From Megasphaera sp. (lineage in GTDB: Bacteria; Bacillota; Negativicutes; Veillonellales; Megasphaeraceae), in assembly GCA_022641375.1 (NCBI GenBank), contig JALCDF010000001.1, forward strand, positions 1 to 64,000: a stretch of 64,000 bases of DNA, written 5' to 3'. Numbering within the stretch: position 1 is the stretch's first letter; each line of letters starts with the position of its first letter. A program made the translations under genes and the position numbers. The notes under the pieces were generated by a model, which did no database searches, was not told the origin of the DNA, and saw only the letters and a program-made list of their open reading frames with translations. Positions 8,359 through 18,231 of this stretch are shown piece by piece.

Positions 8359-10404
8359 TCAGGTCCCGGACCGCCATTTGGCAGAAATAGTTTCGACGAT
8401 GACGAAGAATACCGGTATGAGGAACACCCCGAAACAAGTGGCAAAGAGCATGCCGCCTACAACAGCTACCCCCATGGAGTTACGTGCCGCCGCACCGGCA
8501 CCGCTGGCAACTGCCAGGGGCATACAGCCGATGATAAAAGACAGACTGGTCATGATGATCGGCCGCAGGCGCAGGGCTGCCGCCTCCTTGGCGGCTTGTA
8601 TGGGTGCCATGCCCTTGTCGACACGTACTTTGGCAAATTCAACGATGAGGATAGCATTTTTAGCAGCCAGACCGATGAGCATGATGACCCCGATCTGCAT
8701 GTATATGCTGTTCTGCATCCCTTCATGAGCAAAGCCCAGGATCGTTCCCAGATGATTGACAATATATTCCGAGAAGAACGCACCGAAAATCCCCGTCGGT
8801 ACCGTCAGCAATACCGCGTACGGAACCGACCAGCTTTCATACAGTGCCGCCAGGCATAAGAAGGCAAACACCATGGCCAGGGCCATGATTTCCAGTGTCG
8901 ACGTGCCAGCATTTTTTTCTTCCCGGCTTTGTCCGGACCATTCTACGCTGAATCCGGACGGTGCCGTCGTCTTGACGATATCTTCCATGGCCGTCATCGC
9001 CTGTCCGGAAGAATAGCCGCTGGCTGCATTCCCCTGTATTTGCACGGTGCGGACACCATTAAAGCGTGACAAAACGGATGGTTCCGTTGCTAATTTGGGT
9101 TTAATCAGCGTACTCAACGGTACCATGCCGCCATTACTATTCTTAACAAAGATAAACCGTGCCGAATCAACAGCATCACGATACATCATGTCCGATTGAA
9201 GGACGACTTTATAGGTACGGCCGAATTCATTGAAGTCATTTACCTGCATACCGCCGTAATTGACCTGCAGTGCCGTAAACACATCAGATAAGGTGACTCC
9301 CATATTCTTTACTTTTTCACGGTCTACATCGAATTCATAGGTCGGCGAATTGATGCTGAATGTCGAGCGGACACCTGTCAGTTCCGGCCGTTGATTAGCA
9401 GCAGCAACGATTTGCTTGGTAATCGTATTCAGTTCTTCGTTCGTATGCCCGCTGTTATCCTGCAGCTGCATCGTCCAGCCGCCGACCATGCCCAGGCCCG
9501 GAATAGACGACGTATTGAAGGCATAGGATGACGCTTCTGTATATTTGGTTGCACCGAGCATGGTAACTTTATTAATCAATGATGATGCCTGCAGATCCGA
9601 GCTGGTCCGATCGTCCCACGGATCCAGTTTGATAACCATAGTACCCGCATTAGATTTTGTACTGGATGCGGACATATCATAGCCGGCTATCTGCATGACC
9701 GCCGCTATACCGGGAATTTGTTCAATATCGCTGGCATACCAATCCATCGTGTCCTCCGTACGGTTCAGAGACGTACCTTCCGGTAATTGCACCGTGGCCA
9801 GGAACATGCCCTGATCTTCATCTGGTACGAATGTCGTTGGCAGGACCTGATACAGCCATACGGTTCCAAAACAAAAGGCCAACAGGATAACTACGGCCAT
9901 TTTAACATGCCCAATCAGCCAGGAAACGCCCGTATTATAACATTTTTTCATCCCTTCAAATGCCGTATTGAACCGCCGGAAGAAACCGGCCATTTTATCG
10001 CTGCGCACCTCTCCCTTATGATTTTTTAATAACATCGCACTCAATGCCGGTGTCAGAGACAAGGCGACGAATGCGGAAATCGCCATGGCTACGGCAATGG
10101 TCAGGGCAAACTGTTTATATAACACCCCGGTCATGCCGCTCAGGAAGGCTACCGGTATAAAGATAGACGCCAGCACGCAGGCAATTGCCACGACCGGCCC
10201 CTGTACTTCTTTCATCGCCACGATAGTCGCCTCTTTCGGGCTCAGGTTATCCGTCTCCATATGTTGCTCGACATTTTCGATGACGACGATAGCATCATCG
10301 ACAACCAAACCGATAGCCAGGACAATGGCAAATAAGGTCAGCGTATTAATCGTAAAATCCAGTACATTGAAGGCCGCAAACGTACCGATCAATGATACCG
10401 GCAC
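8359..10404 (-). pseudogene. RND efflux pump (AcrB/HAE1), 3' part after a frameshift
   Basis: C-terminal two thirds of an inner-membrane drug/proton antiporter of the AcrB type. It opens in TM3-TM4 and contains LVVDDAIVVIENVEQH with the proton-relay aspartates, the second porter domain and TM7-TM12. Homology extends about 14 residues upstream of the GTG at 10404 (reading FLQSARATLIPLLA) to an AT tract at 10446-10451, where the frame jumps from that of the 5' part. A 2-nt gain at the tract would rejoin the halves into a protein of about 1050 aa, the normal length. This fragment has no ribosome binding site and is unlikely to work alone. Confidence 0.9.
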
Positions 10405-11513
10405 GGCCAGCAGCGGAATGAGCGTCGCCCGGGCACTTTGCAGGAATATATAATAATGACGACCAACAGCAATGCTTCAAAGAAGGTCTTGACTACTTCC
10501 GTAATGGACTGCTGGATGTACAGGGTATTATCCATCATTTCTTTGTACTTCATATCCGGCGGGAATGTCTTCGAAGCATTTTTAATGATTTCTTGTACAT
10601 TTTGGACCGTTTCCATGGCATTGGCATCATTGGTAAGCTGGATGCCGAACCCGACCCCGACATGTCCGTCTACTTTTGATTCCGTCGAATTGGATTTATT
10701 GCCGGTTTCGATGCGGGCCACATCTTTAAGGCGGACAAACGCGCCATTGGAGCCTGATTTGACGATGATATTGCTGAAATCATCCACACTGGTAAGACGT
10801 CCTTTGACTTTGCCGGTAAATTGTTTTTCCTGAGTCTTCGGAGCCGGCAGCTGGCCGATGGAGCCGACCGGCGCCTGGACATTCTGTTCTTTGATGGCAT
10901 TGCTGACATCGGATACGGTCAGGCCTAATTCCGATAATTTATCCGGGTTAAGCCAGATACGCATAGAGTAGTCCGAACCGAATGGCTGCACATCGCCAAC
11001 ACCGGAAATACGCTTGATCTTATCGATCAGATAGATATCTGCATAGTTCTTCAAAAATTTAGCATCATATGTTTCGTTCGGAGAATAGAGCGTCACCATG
11101 TAGGCCATATCATTCGACGCTTTTCTCGTCGTTACGCCCGCAGTCTGTACATCGGACGGCAACGATGCATTCGCTGCCGACACGTTGTTCTGTACTTTGA
11201 CGGAATCCATATCACCATCAGTCCCCAGGTTGAAGGTAACCGATAAACTATATGCACCGGTATCATTAGAGCTGGAACTCATATAATCCATGCCCTGCGT
11301 ACCGTTTACCTGTTCTTCGATTGCCTGTGCTACTGTTTCATCGACAACACTGGCATTTGCGCCAGTATAATTAGCCCCTACTCTGACTGATGGCGGAGAA
11401 ATCTGCGGATACTGGGCGATCGGCAGATTCACCGCCGATATGATGCCGAGGATGACAATGAGGATTGCAATGACGATAGCAAAAATAGGTCTGTTAATAA
11501 AAAACTTAGCCAT
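10389..11513 (-). pseudogene. RND efflux pump (AcrB/HAE1), 5' part
   Basis: N-terminal third of the pump: TM1 (FFINRPIFAIVIAILIVILG split over the first 24 residues), the PN and PC porter subdomains (QYPQISPPSVRV, the NGTQGMDYMSS loop), and the start of TM2 (VVKTFFEALLLVVIIIY). At the AT tract 10446-10451 the frame shifts, 20 unrelated residues follow and translation stops. The ATG has GGAGGAGA upstream. It lies 12 bp after the membrane-fusion gene, so the two are co-transcribed. The lesion may be a real mutation, a slippage site or a sequencing error. Confidence 0.9.
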
Positions 11514-11525
11514 GTCTTCTCCTCC

Positions 11526-12701
11526 CTACTCTTGCTGTGCCGAATCCGTAGTAAAGCCCATTTCATCGGCTGTAACGGTCTGTACATCCAGAGCTTTATC
11601 TTCTTCCAGATTGGTCAGTCCTTCGACAACAACGGTATCCTTGTCATCCAGGCCGCTCTTGACAATATAATAACTGCCGACGGTATCGCCGATAGTTATG
11701 TTCCTGGCAACTGATTTATTATCCGCCCCTACAAGCATGACAAATGTCTTATCCAGAAGCTGCTGTACGGCCCGCTGCGGAACGAGGATTACGTCATGCT
11801 GTGCATTGCCGCTCAGACTGACGCGGACAAACATCCCTGGTAACAGTATGATTTGCGGATTATCAAACAATGCCTTAATGGTCATCGTTCCCGTGCTGGC
11901 TGAAACAGAACGGTCAGTCTGGGCAATCACCCCGTCGATTGGATAGTCTGTCCCGTTCGACAAGGTCAGATGAACAGTCGTCGCATTGTCGCTGCTACCG
12001 GCAGCTTGTACGAAATTAAGATATTCTTTTTCATTAATATTGAACTGGGCAAACACCTGCCGCACGGAACCGACAGTAACCAGCGTCGTGCTCCCTGCTG
12101 ATGCATAGGTACCCGTCGGAACATCATCGACACCGAGTTTGCCATAAATTGGTGAATACACATAGGTATCTTCCAAATTCTGTTCCGCTTTGCGGACCAG
12201 TGCTAACTTGGATGCGGTCGTCGCCTGATACGACTGGACTTTTGACTGCTGCGTCGTCACTGTCTGTTCCGATGTAGCATCTGCTGTCAACAGGCTTTGA
12301 TACCGCATCAGGTCAACCTGAGCGTTGTTCTGCGTAGCTTCCGCATCAGCCAATTCCGCCTGGGCCGACAGGACATCTGATTCATATTGTCGTGAATCGA
12401 TGCGGTACAGCAGCTGGCCTTCTTCCACAATATCCCCGCCGTTTACATATTTTTCAACGACTTTTCCCGACACTTTCGGTTGGATTTTCACATCATCCTT
12501 GCCGACTATTTGGCCGGTGTAATCATAATTGATATTCACGTCTTATTTCTGAAGCTGCATGGCTTTGACTTTTACTCCGCCCGCAGTCGTCATACTTTTA
12601 CTTTTCGTAGCCGCCACGGCAATAACAGCTGCTATAGCAATAATCGCTATGACCGCTGCCAAACCAATCTGATATTTTTTATTCTTGCGTAGTTGTAACA
12701 T
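11526..12701 (-). pseudogene. RND membrane-fusion protein (AcrA-like) with in-frame stop
   Basis: Periplasmic adaptor of the RND pump. The reading frame starts at the ATG 12701 behind GGAGGAG, encodes a basic N-terminus and one hydrophobic anchor, then reaches TAA at 12545-12543 (codon 53) directly after MQLQK. The same frame continues at once with DVNINYDYTGQIVGKDDVKIQP, the expected start of the barrel-sandwich domain, followed by the alpha-helical hairpin, lipoyl and beta-barrel domains to 11526. A C-to-T change in a CAA glutamine codon would explain the stop. Restart at the GTG 12539 would give 337 aa without a signal or anchor. Confidence 0.88.
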
Positions 12702-12809
12702 GGGATTTCTCCTCCATTTTCCAGGCGTGTCCCATTATCGTATCCGAGAACGTCCTGCTCCTATTTATTTATGTAATTACTGTAATATAATAGCTGTCTT
12801 CCCCCACGC

Positions 12810-12830
12810 CGATGCCATCCAATGGCATCG
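12810..12830. promoter_or_regulatory. 21-bp palindrome in the RND operon leader
   Basis: Arms CGATGCCAT and ATGGCATCG (9 bp) flank a CCA centre, 110 bp before the membrane-fusion gene start. It has no T-run, so an operator or RNA hairpin is more likely than a terminator. Confidence 0.5.
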
Positions 12831-12871
12831 AATATACCGCAAATATATGGTTTTCCTTCTTGGCGTAATTA

Positions 12872-12894
12872 AATGTGTAGCTAAGCTACACATT
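12872..12894. promoter_or_regulatory. MarR-type operator before the RND operon
   Basis: A perfect 23-bp dyad with 11-bp arms AATGTGTAGCT and AGCTACACATT around one base. Its core, GTGTAGC-N3-GCTACAC, recurs in the marR promoter at 13368-13388. It lies between the marR stop and the efflux genes. Confidence 0.8.
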
Positions 12895-12910
12895 GGCATA
12901 TTAAAAAACT

Positions 12911-13339
12911 TTATGTAGCCCTTTTTAAATTATGATACATCCGCATCAAATATGACATTGCCTGCTTCCTTTCTTCCGGCGTAAAACCTGCCGTCATCTG
13001 CGCTTCGATACGTCGCACGGCTTTGTCGGCTTCCTGTTCTTCATATTGATTGAGTTCTACGATTTTCATCGTCTTCCTTTCCGGATTGAGATATGTCCGG
13101 ATAAATTTTTTATTTTCCAGTGCTTTCAACAATCGTGAAATCGTCGGATGCGATACGCCAAAAACAACTTCTAATCCCTTTTGCGTAACAGTTTCATCTT
13201 TATGTAATCTGATATACCAAAGTATTTCCTGTTGCCTGGGTGTCAAATTAGCTTTTTTCAATAAGGGTGCTGTCAAATGATCCAACTGATCATATGCAGA
13301 TTTTATCCAAAATCCCATTTCTTCCTTGATTACGCGCAT
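12911..13339 (-). CDS. MarR-family transcriptional regulator
   Basis: Winged-helix repressor of 142 aa. The helix-turn-helix covers VTQKGLEVVFGVSHPTISRLL, and the wing KFIRTYLNPERKTMKIVELN follows; flanking helices form the dimer interface. The ATG at 13339 is chosen because GGGAGG lies just upstream; a longer frame to 13468 runs through the promoter. A palindrome with the same core sits over its own promoter and before the RND genes downstream, which argues that it represses both itself and the pump, with release by a small lipophilic ligand as in other MarR proteins. Confidence 0.92.
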   Translation of the reverse strand: MRVIKEEMGFWIKSAYDQLDHLTAPLLKKANLTPRQQEILWYIRLHKDETVTQKGLEVVFGVSHPTISRLLKALENKKFIRTYLNPERKTMKIVELNQYEEQEADKAVRRIEAQMTAGFTPEERKQAMSYLMRMYHNLKRAT

Positions 13340-13367
13340 GCTGCCACCTCCCTTTATCATTGTAAAT

Positions 13368-13388
13368 AAGTGTAGCACAGCTACACTT
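13368..13388. promoter_or_regulatory. MarR-type operator in the marR promoter
   Basis: Arms AAGTGTAGC and GCTACACTT flank ACA. The core GTGTAGC-N3-GCTACAC matches the site at 12872-12894. It overlaps the predicted -10 box, so binding would block transcription. Confidence 0.8.
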
Positions 13389-13398
13389 TTAGTGTCAA
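13369..13398 (-). promoter_or_regulatory. marR promoter
   Basis: Minus-strand TTGACA (13398-13393) and TACACT (13374-13369) are 18 bp apart, with the operator lying across the -10 box and spacer. Confidence 0.6.
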
Positions 13399-13485
13399 GG
13401 AAAGTATATATTATACATGTCGTAAAACTAAAACAGGGACTGATGTCATCGATAACATCAATCCCCAATATCAGGATACTCCCAC

Positions 13486-15228
13486 TTACACTTCAATATC
13501 CATGAAATCAAATTTTTCTACGTCAAACAGGCCCGTATCCAACAGTTTTATTTTCGGGATGACCGGCAAACTCATGAAGCACAGTGTCATAATGACATCG
13601 ACATCCGGGTTGATTCCCAGCATCCGATGCCCCTGGTCATACAGGTTTTCCATCTGTTCATCTACCCATTTACCACTCTTGTCACTCATGAGTCCGGCAA
13701 TGGGCAACGGCATGGATGCCAGTACTTTTCCTGCCAGGACGATCACCATGCCGCCTTTCATGACAGCCAGTGTTTCTACTGCTTTAGCCATGTCATCGTT
13801 ATTAGCACCAGCCACGATGATATTATGCGAATCATGAGCAATGGATACCGCAACGGCCCCCCGTTTGAGGCCATAACCACGCAACAGCCCGACACCGACA
13901 TTGCCGGTACCGTGATGCCGTTCGACGACAGCGGCTTTGACGATATCCGCAGCCGGTGAATAGATAAAATCGCCCTGCGCATCTATTTTGACGGCTGCGA
14001 TTCCCTTGTCGGTGACGACACCGCCCGGTACAATATCTATCGTATGGACCGTATTGCCTTTTAAATGCAGTTTCAGTCTGTCAGTAGAAAAATCAGCAAT
14101 ATGGACGGAACTGCCGACACTGCTGAAATCAGCCCGCGTCACCGGCAGCAGATAGTGCCCGTCAGCGGCAACTTCCTTGCCGGCAATGAACGTCCTGGCT
14201 GCCCGGAAATCCTGTAAATCGTTGAAAAGAACGATATCGGCCCGTTTGCCCGGTGCGATGGCCCCCCGATCCCGAAGGGCGTAGCATTCGGCTGCGTTGA
14301 GAGACGCCATGGCAATCGCTTCCGCCGGTGCCAGACCCTCCTGTACACAAATACGCAAATGTTCATTTAAATGACCTTTGGCGAAAATAGTCTTAGGATG
14401 GAGATCATCGGAGCACAACAGGAACCGCTGCAGCGTCTGCGGTGTCACCGCCCCGATCAGATTGGGCAAATCATGGCAGGCCGACCCATTGCGCAGCAGA
14501 ATATACATGCCCAAGGCTAATTTTTCCTTCACTTCTTCTATAGTAGAACATTCATGATCCGTACGAACGCCGGCCGCAACATACGCCTGCAGTGCCGCGC
14601 CGCTGAGTCCCGGCCCGTGTCCGTCAATGGGTTTGCCCGCTCCCCGAGCTTCTACGAGTTTGTCCAATACATCGGACTGACAGTTCGTCACACCGGGACA
14701 ATTCATGAATTCTCCCAATCCCAGGATATCGTCCCGACCTATTACTTCTGCCATATCCGCCGCCGTAACGGCAGCACCGGCATGATCGAACGGCGTGGCC
14801 GGAACGCAGGAAGGCAGCATATAGCGTATTTCGAGAGCAGTATGGCCGGCAGCTTCAATCATATACCGCAAGCCCTCCAGGCCGCAAACATTGACGATTT
14901 CATGGGGATCGGCAATAATCGTCGTCGTTCCCAACGGTACCAGCAGACGGCCTAATTCTTCGGGACTCAGATATGAAGATTCTACATGGATATGGCTGTC
15001 AATAAGACCGGGAGCCGCATACAATCCCCTGCCGTCTACAACAGTATTGCCTGTATAGGTACCGCCCACCCCGGCAATAGTATCGTCAATAATGGCGATA
15101 TCGCCCTGGCGGACAGAGCGTGTATATACATCGACGATATAACAGTCCTTGATAACGGTATCACTGGGAATGATTCCCTGCGCCGCCTGAATACATCTGT
15201 TTAACGATTTTCGAGTAACAACTGACAC
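13486..15228 (-). CDS. ade: adenine deaminase
   Basis: Metal-dependent amidohydrolase that converts adenine to hypoxanthine in purine salvage. The metal-binding HIH of the first strand is seen in LIDSHIHVESSY, followed by TTIIADPHEIVNVCG; a later LLCSDDLHP supplies the conserved aspartate. The C-terminal domain with GLLRGYGLKRGAVA and IAHDSHNIIVAG is specific to Ade. The length (580 aa) is normal. Translation starts at GTG behind GGAGG. It is divergent from a purine permease 226 bp away, a natural pairing for adenine uptake and use. Confidence 0.96.
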   Translation of the reverse strand: MSVVTRKSLNRCIQAAQGIIPSDTVIKDCYIVDVYTRSVRQGDIAIIDDTIAGVGGTYTGNTVVDGRGLYAAPGLIDSHIHVESSYLSPEELGRLLVPLGTTTIIADPHEIVNVCGLEGLRYMIEAAGHTALEIRYMLPSCVPATPFDHAGAAVTAADMAEVIGRDDILGLGEFMNCPGVTNCQSDVLDKLVEARGAGKPIDGHGPGLSGAALQAYVAAGVRTDHECSTIEEVKEKLALGMYILLRNGSACHDLPNLIGAVTPQTLQRFLLCSDDLHPKTIFAKGHLNEHLRICVQEGLAPAEAIAMASLNAAECYALRDRGAIAPGKRADIVLFNDLQDFRAARTFIAGKEVAADGHYLLPVTRADFSSVGSSVHIADFSTDRLKLHLKGNTVHTIDIVPGGVVTDKGIAAVKIDAQGDFIYSPAADIVKAAVVERHHGTGNVGVGLLRGYGLKRGAVAVSIAHDSHNIIVAGANNDDMAKAVETLAVMKGGMVIVLAGKVLASMPLPIAGLMSDKSGKWVDEQMENLYDQGHRMLGINPDVDVIMTLCFMSLPVIPKIKLLDTGLFDVEKFDFMDIEV

Positions 15229-15363
15229 TATAATTCCTCCCTCACGTGCTATGTTTGTTTATATTGTATCATAAAACGATACGTACGAAAGGTACAAAAC
15301 CCGTCCCTTTCCATAAATTTCGTCTGTTATCCGGGCCTGCTTGAAAATAATATCATAAAATAG

Positions 15364-15392
15364 TTGCTCATTTTTCTGTTACCTCGTATAAT
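15364..15392 (+). promoter_or_regulatory. purine permease promoter
   Basis: TTGCTC (15364-15369) and TATAAT (15387-15392) are 17 bp apart, about 60 bp before the permease start. Confidence 0.65.
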
Positions 15393-15454
15393 ACTCATAT
15401 CCATATTATTTTTATGAATTTATATTTTATTTATTACTTAAAGGAGTGATTGTT

Positions 15455-16849
15455 TTGGAAGAAAAAGTTGGCTTCCTGGACCGATTTTTCCACCTGACCG
15501 AAAGCGGTACATCTGTTAAGACAGAACTGCTGGCCGGTATTACAACATTTATGACCATGGCGTATATTCTCGCGGTCAACCCGACGATTCTGAGTGCGAC
15601 CGGCATGGATAAAGGGGCTGTGCTCACGGCAACGGCCCTTGCTGCCCTTATCGGTACATTGTGCATGGCTTTCTTTGCCAATTATCCCTTCGCCCTGGCA
15701 CCGGGCATGGGCCTCAATGCTTTTTTTGCGTATACGGTCGTCCTGCAAATGGGGTATACCTGGGAAATGGCTTTAGCAGCTGTTTTTGTTGAAGGTGTTA
15801 TTTTTATTATCTTGTCACTTACGAATGTCCGGGAAGCGCTCTTCAATGCCATCCCCATGACGCTTAAAAAAGCCGTCTCCGCCGGGATTGGCCTGTTCAT
15901 CGCCCTCATCGGCCTGTTGAATGCGCAAATCATCGTAGCCAATCCGGCAACCAAGATTTCCCTATTCTCCTTCAAAGCTTCCGCTGCTACAGGTACATTC
16001 AACACCGTAGGTATTACGGTACTTCTGGCTATGATCGGCATTCTGTTCACCGCCGTCCTCATGGTCAAAAAAGTCCGTGGCAATATCCTCTGGGGCATCT
16101 TATTTACCTGGATTCTTGCCGTTATCTGTGAAATATCCGGCCTGTATGTACCGAATCCGGAACTGCATATGTATAGCGTCATTCCTAACTTATCTGCCGG
16201 TGCAGCAGCGTTCATGCCGGCCAGTATCATGCCTATTTTCGGCCATTTCGACTTCAGTCGTTTCTTTAGTCTCGACTTCCTGGTCGTCATGTTTGCCTTC
16301 TTGTTCGTCGATATTTTCGATACCTTAGGTACCCTTATCGGCGTATCTTCCAAAGCCAACATGCTGGATGCCAATGGCAAACTGCCCCGTATCAAAGGCG
16401 CCCTCATGGCCGATGCCGTCGCTACCACAGTCGGCGCTGCGCTCGGCACCAGTACGACAACGACATTCGTCGAATCCGCTACCGGCGTCAGCGAAGGCGG
16501 CCGTACCGGCCTGACGGCTGTTTTTGTCGCTGCCTTTTTTGCACTGTCCCTCTTCTTGTCGCCATTCTTCATGGCCATTCCGGCATTTGCTACGGCACCG
16601 GCCCTGGTTATCGTCGGTTTCCTCATGCTAACTTCTGTCGCAGGGATCGATTTTGATGATTTCAGCGAATCCATCCCGGCTTATATTACGATTATTGCCA
16701 TGCCGTTCTGCTACAGTATTTCAGAAGGTATCTCTTTCGGCATCATCTCGTATGTATTCATCAATCTGGTTACGGGGAAACGGGAAAAAATCAGTCTCCT
16801 CATGTATTGTCTGGCGGTTATCTTCGTACTCAAATACATCTTATTATAA
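15455..16849 (+). CDS. NCS2/AzgA-type adenine/guanine/hypoxanthine permease
   Basis: Proton-coupled nucleobase transporter with about 12-13 membrane helices. It carries the AzgA signature ITTFMTMAYILAVNP near the N-terminus, APGMGLNAFFAYTVV in TM3, the FVDIFDTLGTLIG segment and STTTTFVESATGVSEGGRTG in TM10, which line the substrate site. Start choice: a GTG at 15446 lies inside the ribosome binding site AAGGAG, so the TTG at 15455, eight bases after it, is preferred (464 aa). It is divergent from ade and most likely imports adenine or hypoxanthine. Confidence 0.93.
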   Translation: MEEKVGFLDRFFHLTESGTSVKTELLAGITTFMTMAYILAVNPTILSATGMDKGAVLTATALAALIGTLCMAFFANYPFALAPGMGLNAFFAYTVVLQMGYTWEMALAAVFVEGVIFIILSLTNVREALFNAIPMTLKKAVSAGIGLFIALIGLLNAQIIVANPATKISLFSFKASAATGTFNTVGITVLLAMIGILFTAVLMVKKVRGNILWGILFTWILAVICEISGLYVPNPELHMYSVIPNLSAGAAAFMPASIMPIFGHFDFSRFFSLDFLVVMFAFLFVDIFDTLGTLIGVSSKANMLDANGKLPRIKGALMADAVATTVGAALGTSTTTTFVESATGVSEGGRTGLTAVFVAAFFALSLFLSPFFMAIPAFATAPALVIVGFLMLTSVAGIDFDDFSESIPAYITIIAMPFCYSISEGISFGIISYVFINLVTGKREKISLLMYCLAVIFVLKYILL

Positions 16850-16872
16850 TCGTATCTGTTTACAAATTTACG

Positions 16873-16920
16873 AAAAGGCACGGAAACGAGTTTTGTATAC
16901 TCATTTCCGTGCCTTTTATA
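16873..16920. terminator. bidirectional terminator after the purine permease
   Basis: A perfect 14-bp stem (16873-16886 with 16904-16917) with A and T flanks lies between two convergent genes. Confidence 0.87.
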
Positions 16921-16933
16921 TTCTTCTCATTTT

Positions 16934-17569
16934 TTATTTTCCGCTTTTACCCTGCCGTCGTTTATCATCACTGCGGTACAATTTACTTACATCGATGGGT
17001 GTGAATGCGTCTTCCTGACAATGGATTGTCTGATCCTGCGGCTGTTTCTGATTCCGCATGGCCGCATCGTATCCTCTGCGGTATTCATCGTCCTTACGGG
17101 ATGTCCCCCGTATCCTGCGCCAGGCATACCGAATCAATGCAATGACGGCAAACAGGATGACGACATTGAACAAAACGCCTAATATGTCGGACATAAACCC
17201 CATATTGCCCCAGCCAAATAAATTACTGAGCATGCTGCCTAAAAACATACCGCCGGCAAACAAGCCGATATTGCGCATCGCACTTCCGAAACCGGTACTG
17301 CGGGACTGATTGGCCGTATTTTGCTGCGTATTGGTTTTGGCCTGTGTCGTCGTATCTTTCGGTGTGGTTTTCGTCGTCTGTGAATTAGCTGCCGGTGATT
17401 TTTGTGTTGTCGACGGCAGTGCTTTTTGCACCGGCGCCGCCGGCCGGGACATCCGGGCGCCGCCCCGGGCCGCATACGCCGTATTGGACATAGATGGCAG
17501 TGCCATCGGAGCCGCTCCGACTAACATAAAAACCAATGCTGCGGAAAACACTGTCTTTTTCAAATTCAT
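16934..17569 (-). CDS. exported membrane protein of unknown function
   Basis: A 211-aa protein not assigned to a characterised family. It has a signal peptide (LKKTVFSAALVFMLVGAAP, cleavage probably after TAYA), then a Thr/Gln/Asn/Lys-rich low-complexity linker of about 60 residues. Next come a glycine-rich hydrophobic segment (IGLFAGGMFLGSMLSNLFGWG) and a second membrane helix (LFNVVILFAVIALIRYAW), then a charged tail. The layout resembles Tim44-like predicted inner-membrane proteins, without proof. The ATG at 17569 is preferred because AGGAG precedes it; the ATG at 17593 overlaps other signals. Confidence 0.75.
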   Translation of the reverse strand: MNLKKTVFSAALVFMLVGAAPMALPSMSNTAYAARGGARMSRPAAPVQKALPSTTQKSPAANSQTTKTTPKDTTTQAKTNTQQNTANQSRSTGFGSAMRNIGLFAGGMFLGSMLSNLFGWGNMGFMSDILGVLFNVVILFAVIALIRYAWRRIRGTSRKDDEYRRGYDAAMRNQKQPQDQTIHCQEDAFTPIDVSKLYRSDDKRRQGKSGK

Positions 17570-17640
17570 ATGATACACTCCTGTCTCCTGCAAATGCAGG
17601 CAATGGCAGAATAGTCTTCTGCTAACTTCGGATAAAATAA

Positions 17641-17662
17641 AACCGGTAATTCAATACCGGTT
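17641..17662 (-). terminator. terminator of the Rrf2-type gene
   Basis: An 8-bp stem AACCGGTA / TACCGGTT (17641-17648 with 17655-17662) overlaps the stop codon of the regulator and is followed on the minus strand by TTATTTTAT. Confidence 0.65.
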
Positions 17663-18095
17663 AGAGAAACTTTTTCTGAGATAAAAATTTACATTCCGTA
17701 AAAATTATATCATACATATTCAATGTTTTAAAATACTCTATTATATTCTGCTGCACCTGGCAAAGGGCATCATGGACACAACAACTTTTATTTTTTTCCC
17801 TGTACGCACAAGCCACCGCCGGGTTTAAACAACTGCTGACCATATTATCCCTGTCCATTACGTTGATTAAATCCATCAGGGACACTTCATGTAAATCTTT
17901 TATCATGCGGCAGCCGCCGGTAGCTCCCCTGATGATTTCAATAAGACCGGCCCGTTCCAATTTTTTGGAAATCTTATAGGCAAATTGCCGCGGAACAACC
18001 TGTTCCTCACTGATTTCACGAATGGTCTTGAGTTGAAAATCAGCTAAACATCTCAGTATACGGACAGCGTAATCAGTCTCTCTCGTGATAATCAA
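17661..18095 (-). CDS. Rrf2-family transcriptional regulator
   Basis: A 144-aa winged-helix regulator. The N-terminus ITRETDYAVRILRCLAD and the helix-turn-helix with QFAYKISKKLERAGLIEI and RGATGGCRM are typical of Rrf2. Several cysteines in the effector region (SSCLNPAVACAYR, KSCCVHDALC) sit where IscR and NsrR members bind an Fe-S cluster, so redox or NO sensing is likely, though the spacing differs from the classic three-Cys pattern. It is divergent from prfC, and an exact FNR-type box lies in the shared promoter region. Confidence 0.9.
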   Translation of the reverse strand: MIITRETDYAVRILRCLADFQLKTIREISEEQVVPRQFAYKISKKLERAGLIEIIRGATGGCRMIKDLHEVSLMDLINVMDRDNMVSSCLNPAVACAYREKNKSCCVHDALCQVQQNIIEYFKTLNMYDIIFTECKFLSQKKFL

Positions 18096-18188
18096 AAGAA
18101 TCTCCCCTGCTTTCTGAAATTTCTATCTCTACATCTATCAGACAAGGTATGACAAAATATTATTGTTGATATCTTTGTCCAGTTTTAT

Positions 18189-18194
18189 ATTATA
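18189..18194 (-). promoter_or_regulatory. -10 box of the Rrf2-type gene
   Basis: Minus-strand TATAAT with no good -35 at the right distance, which would fit an activator-dependent promoter. Confidence 0.4.
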
Positions 18195-18231
18195 CACGAT
18201 TCATCGGGCTTTTGCATCATTTTTAATCTTT

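Noticed and set aside
15381..15420. Purine-riboswitch-like opening CTCGTATAAT between ade and the purine permease
   Set aside because: The following GTTTCTACC junction core and the closing P1 strand are absent. The TATAAT is better explained as the -10 box of the permease promoter.
15682..16674. 330-codon frame opposite the purine permease
   Set aside because: It is a shadow of a clear membrane transporter. The translation is Lys/Arg/Pro-rich with no domain.
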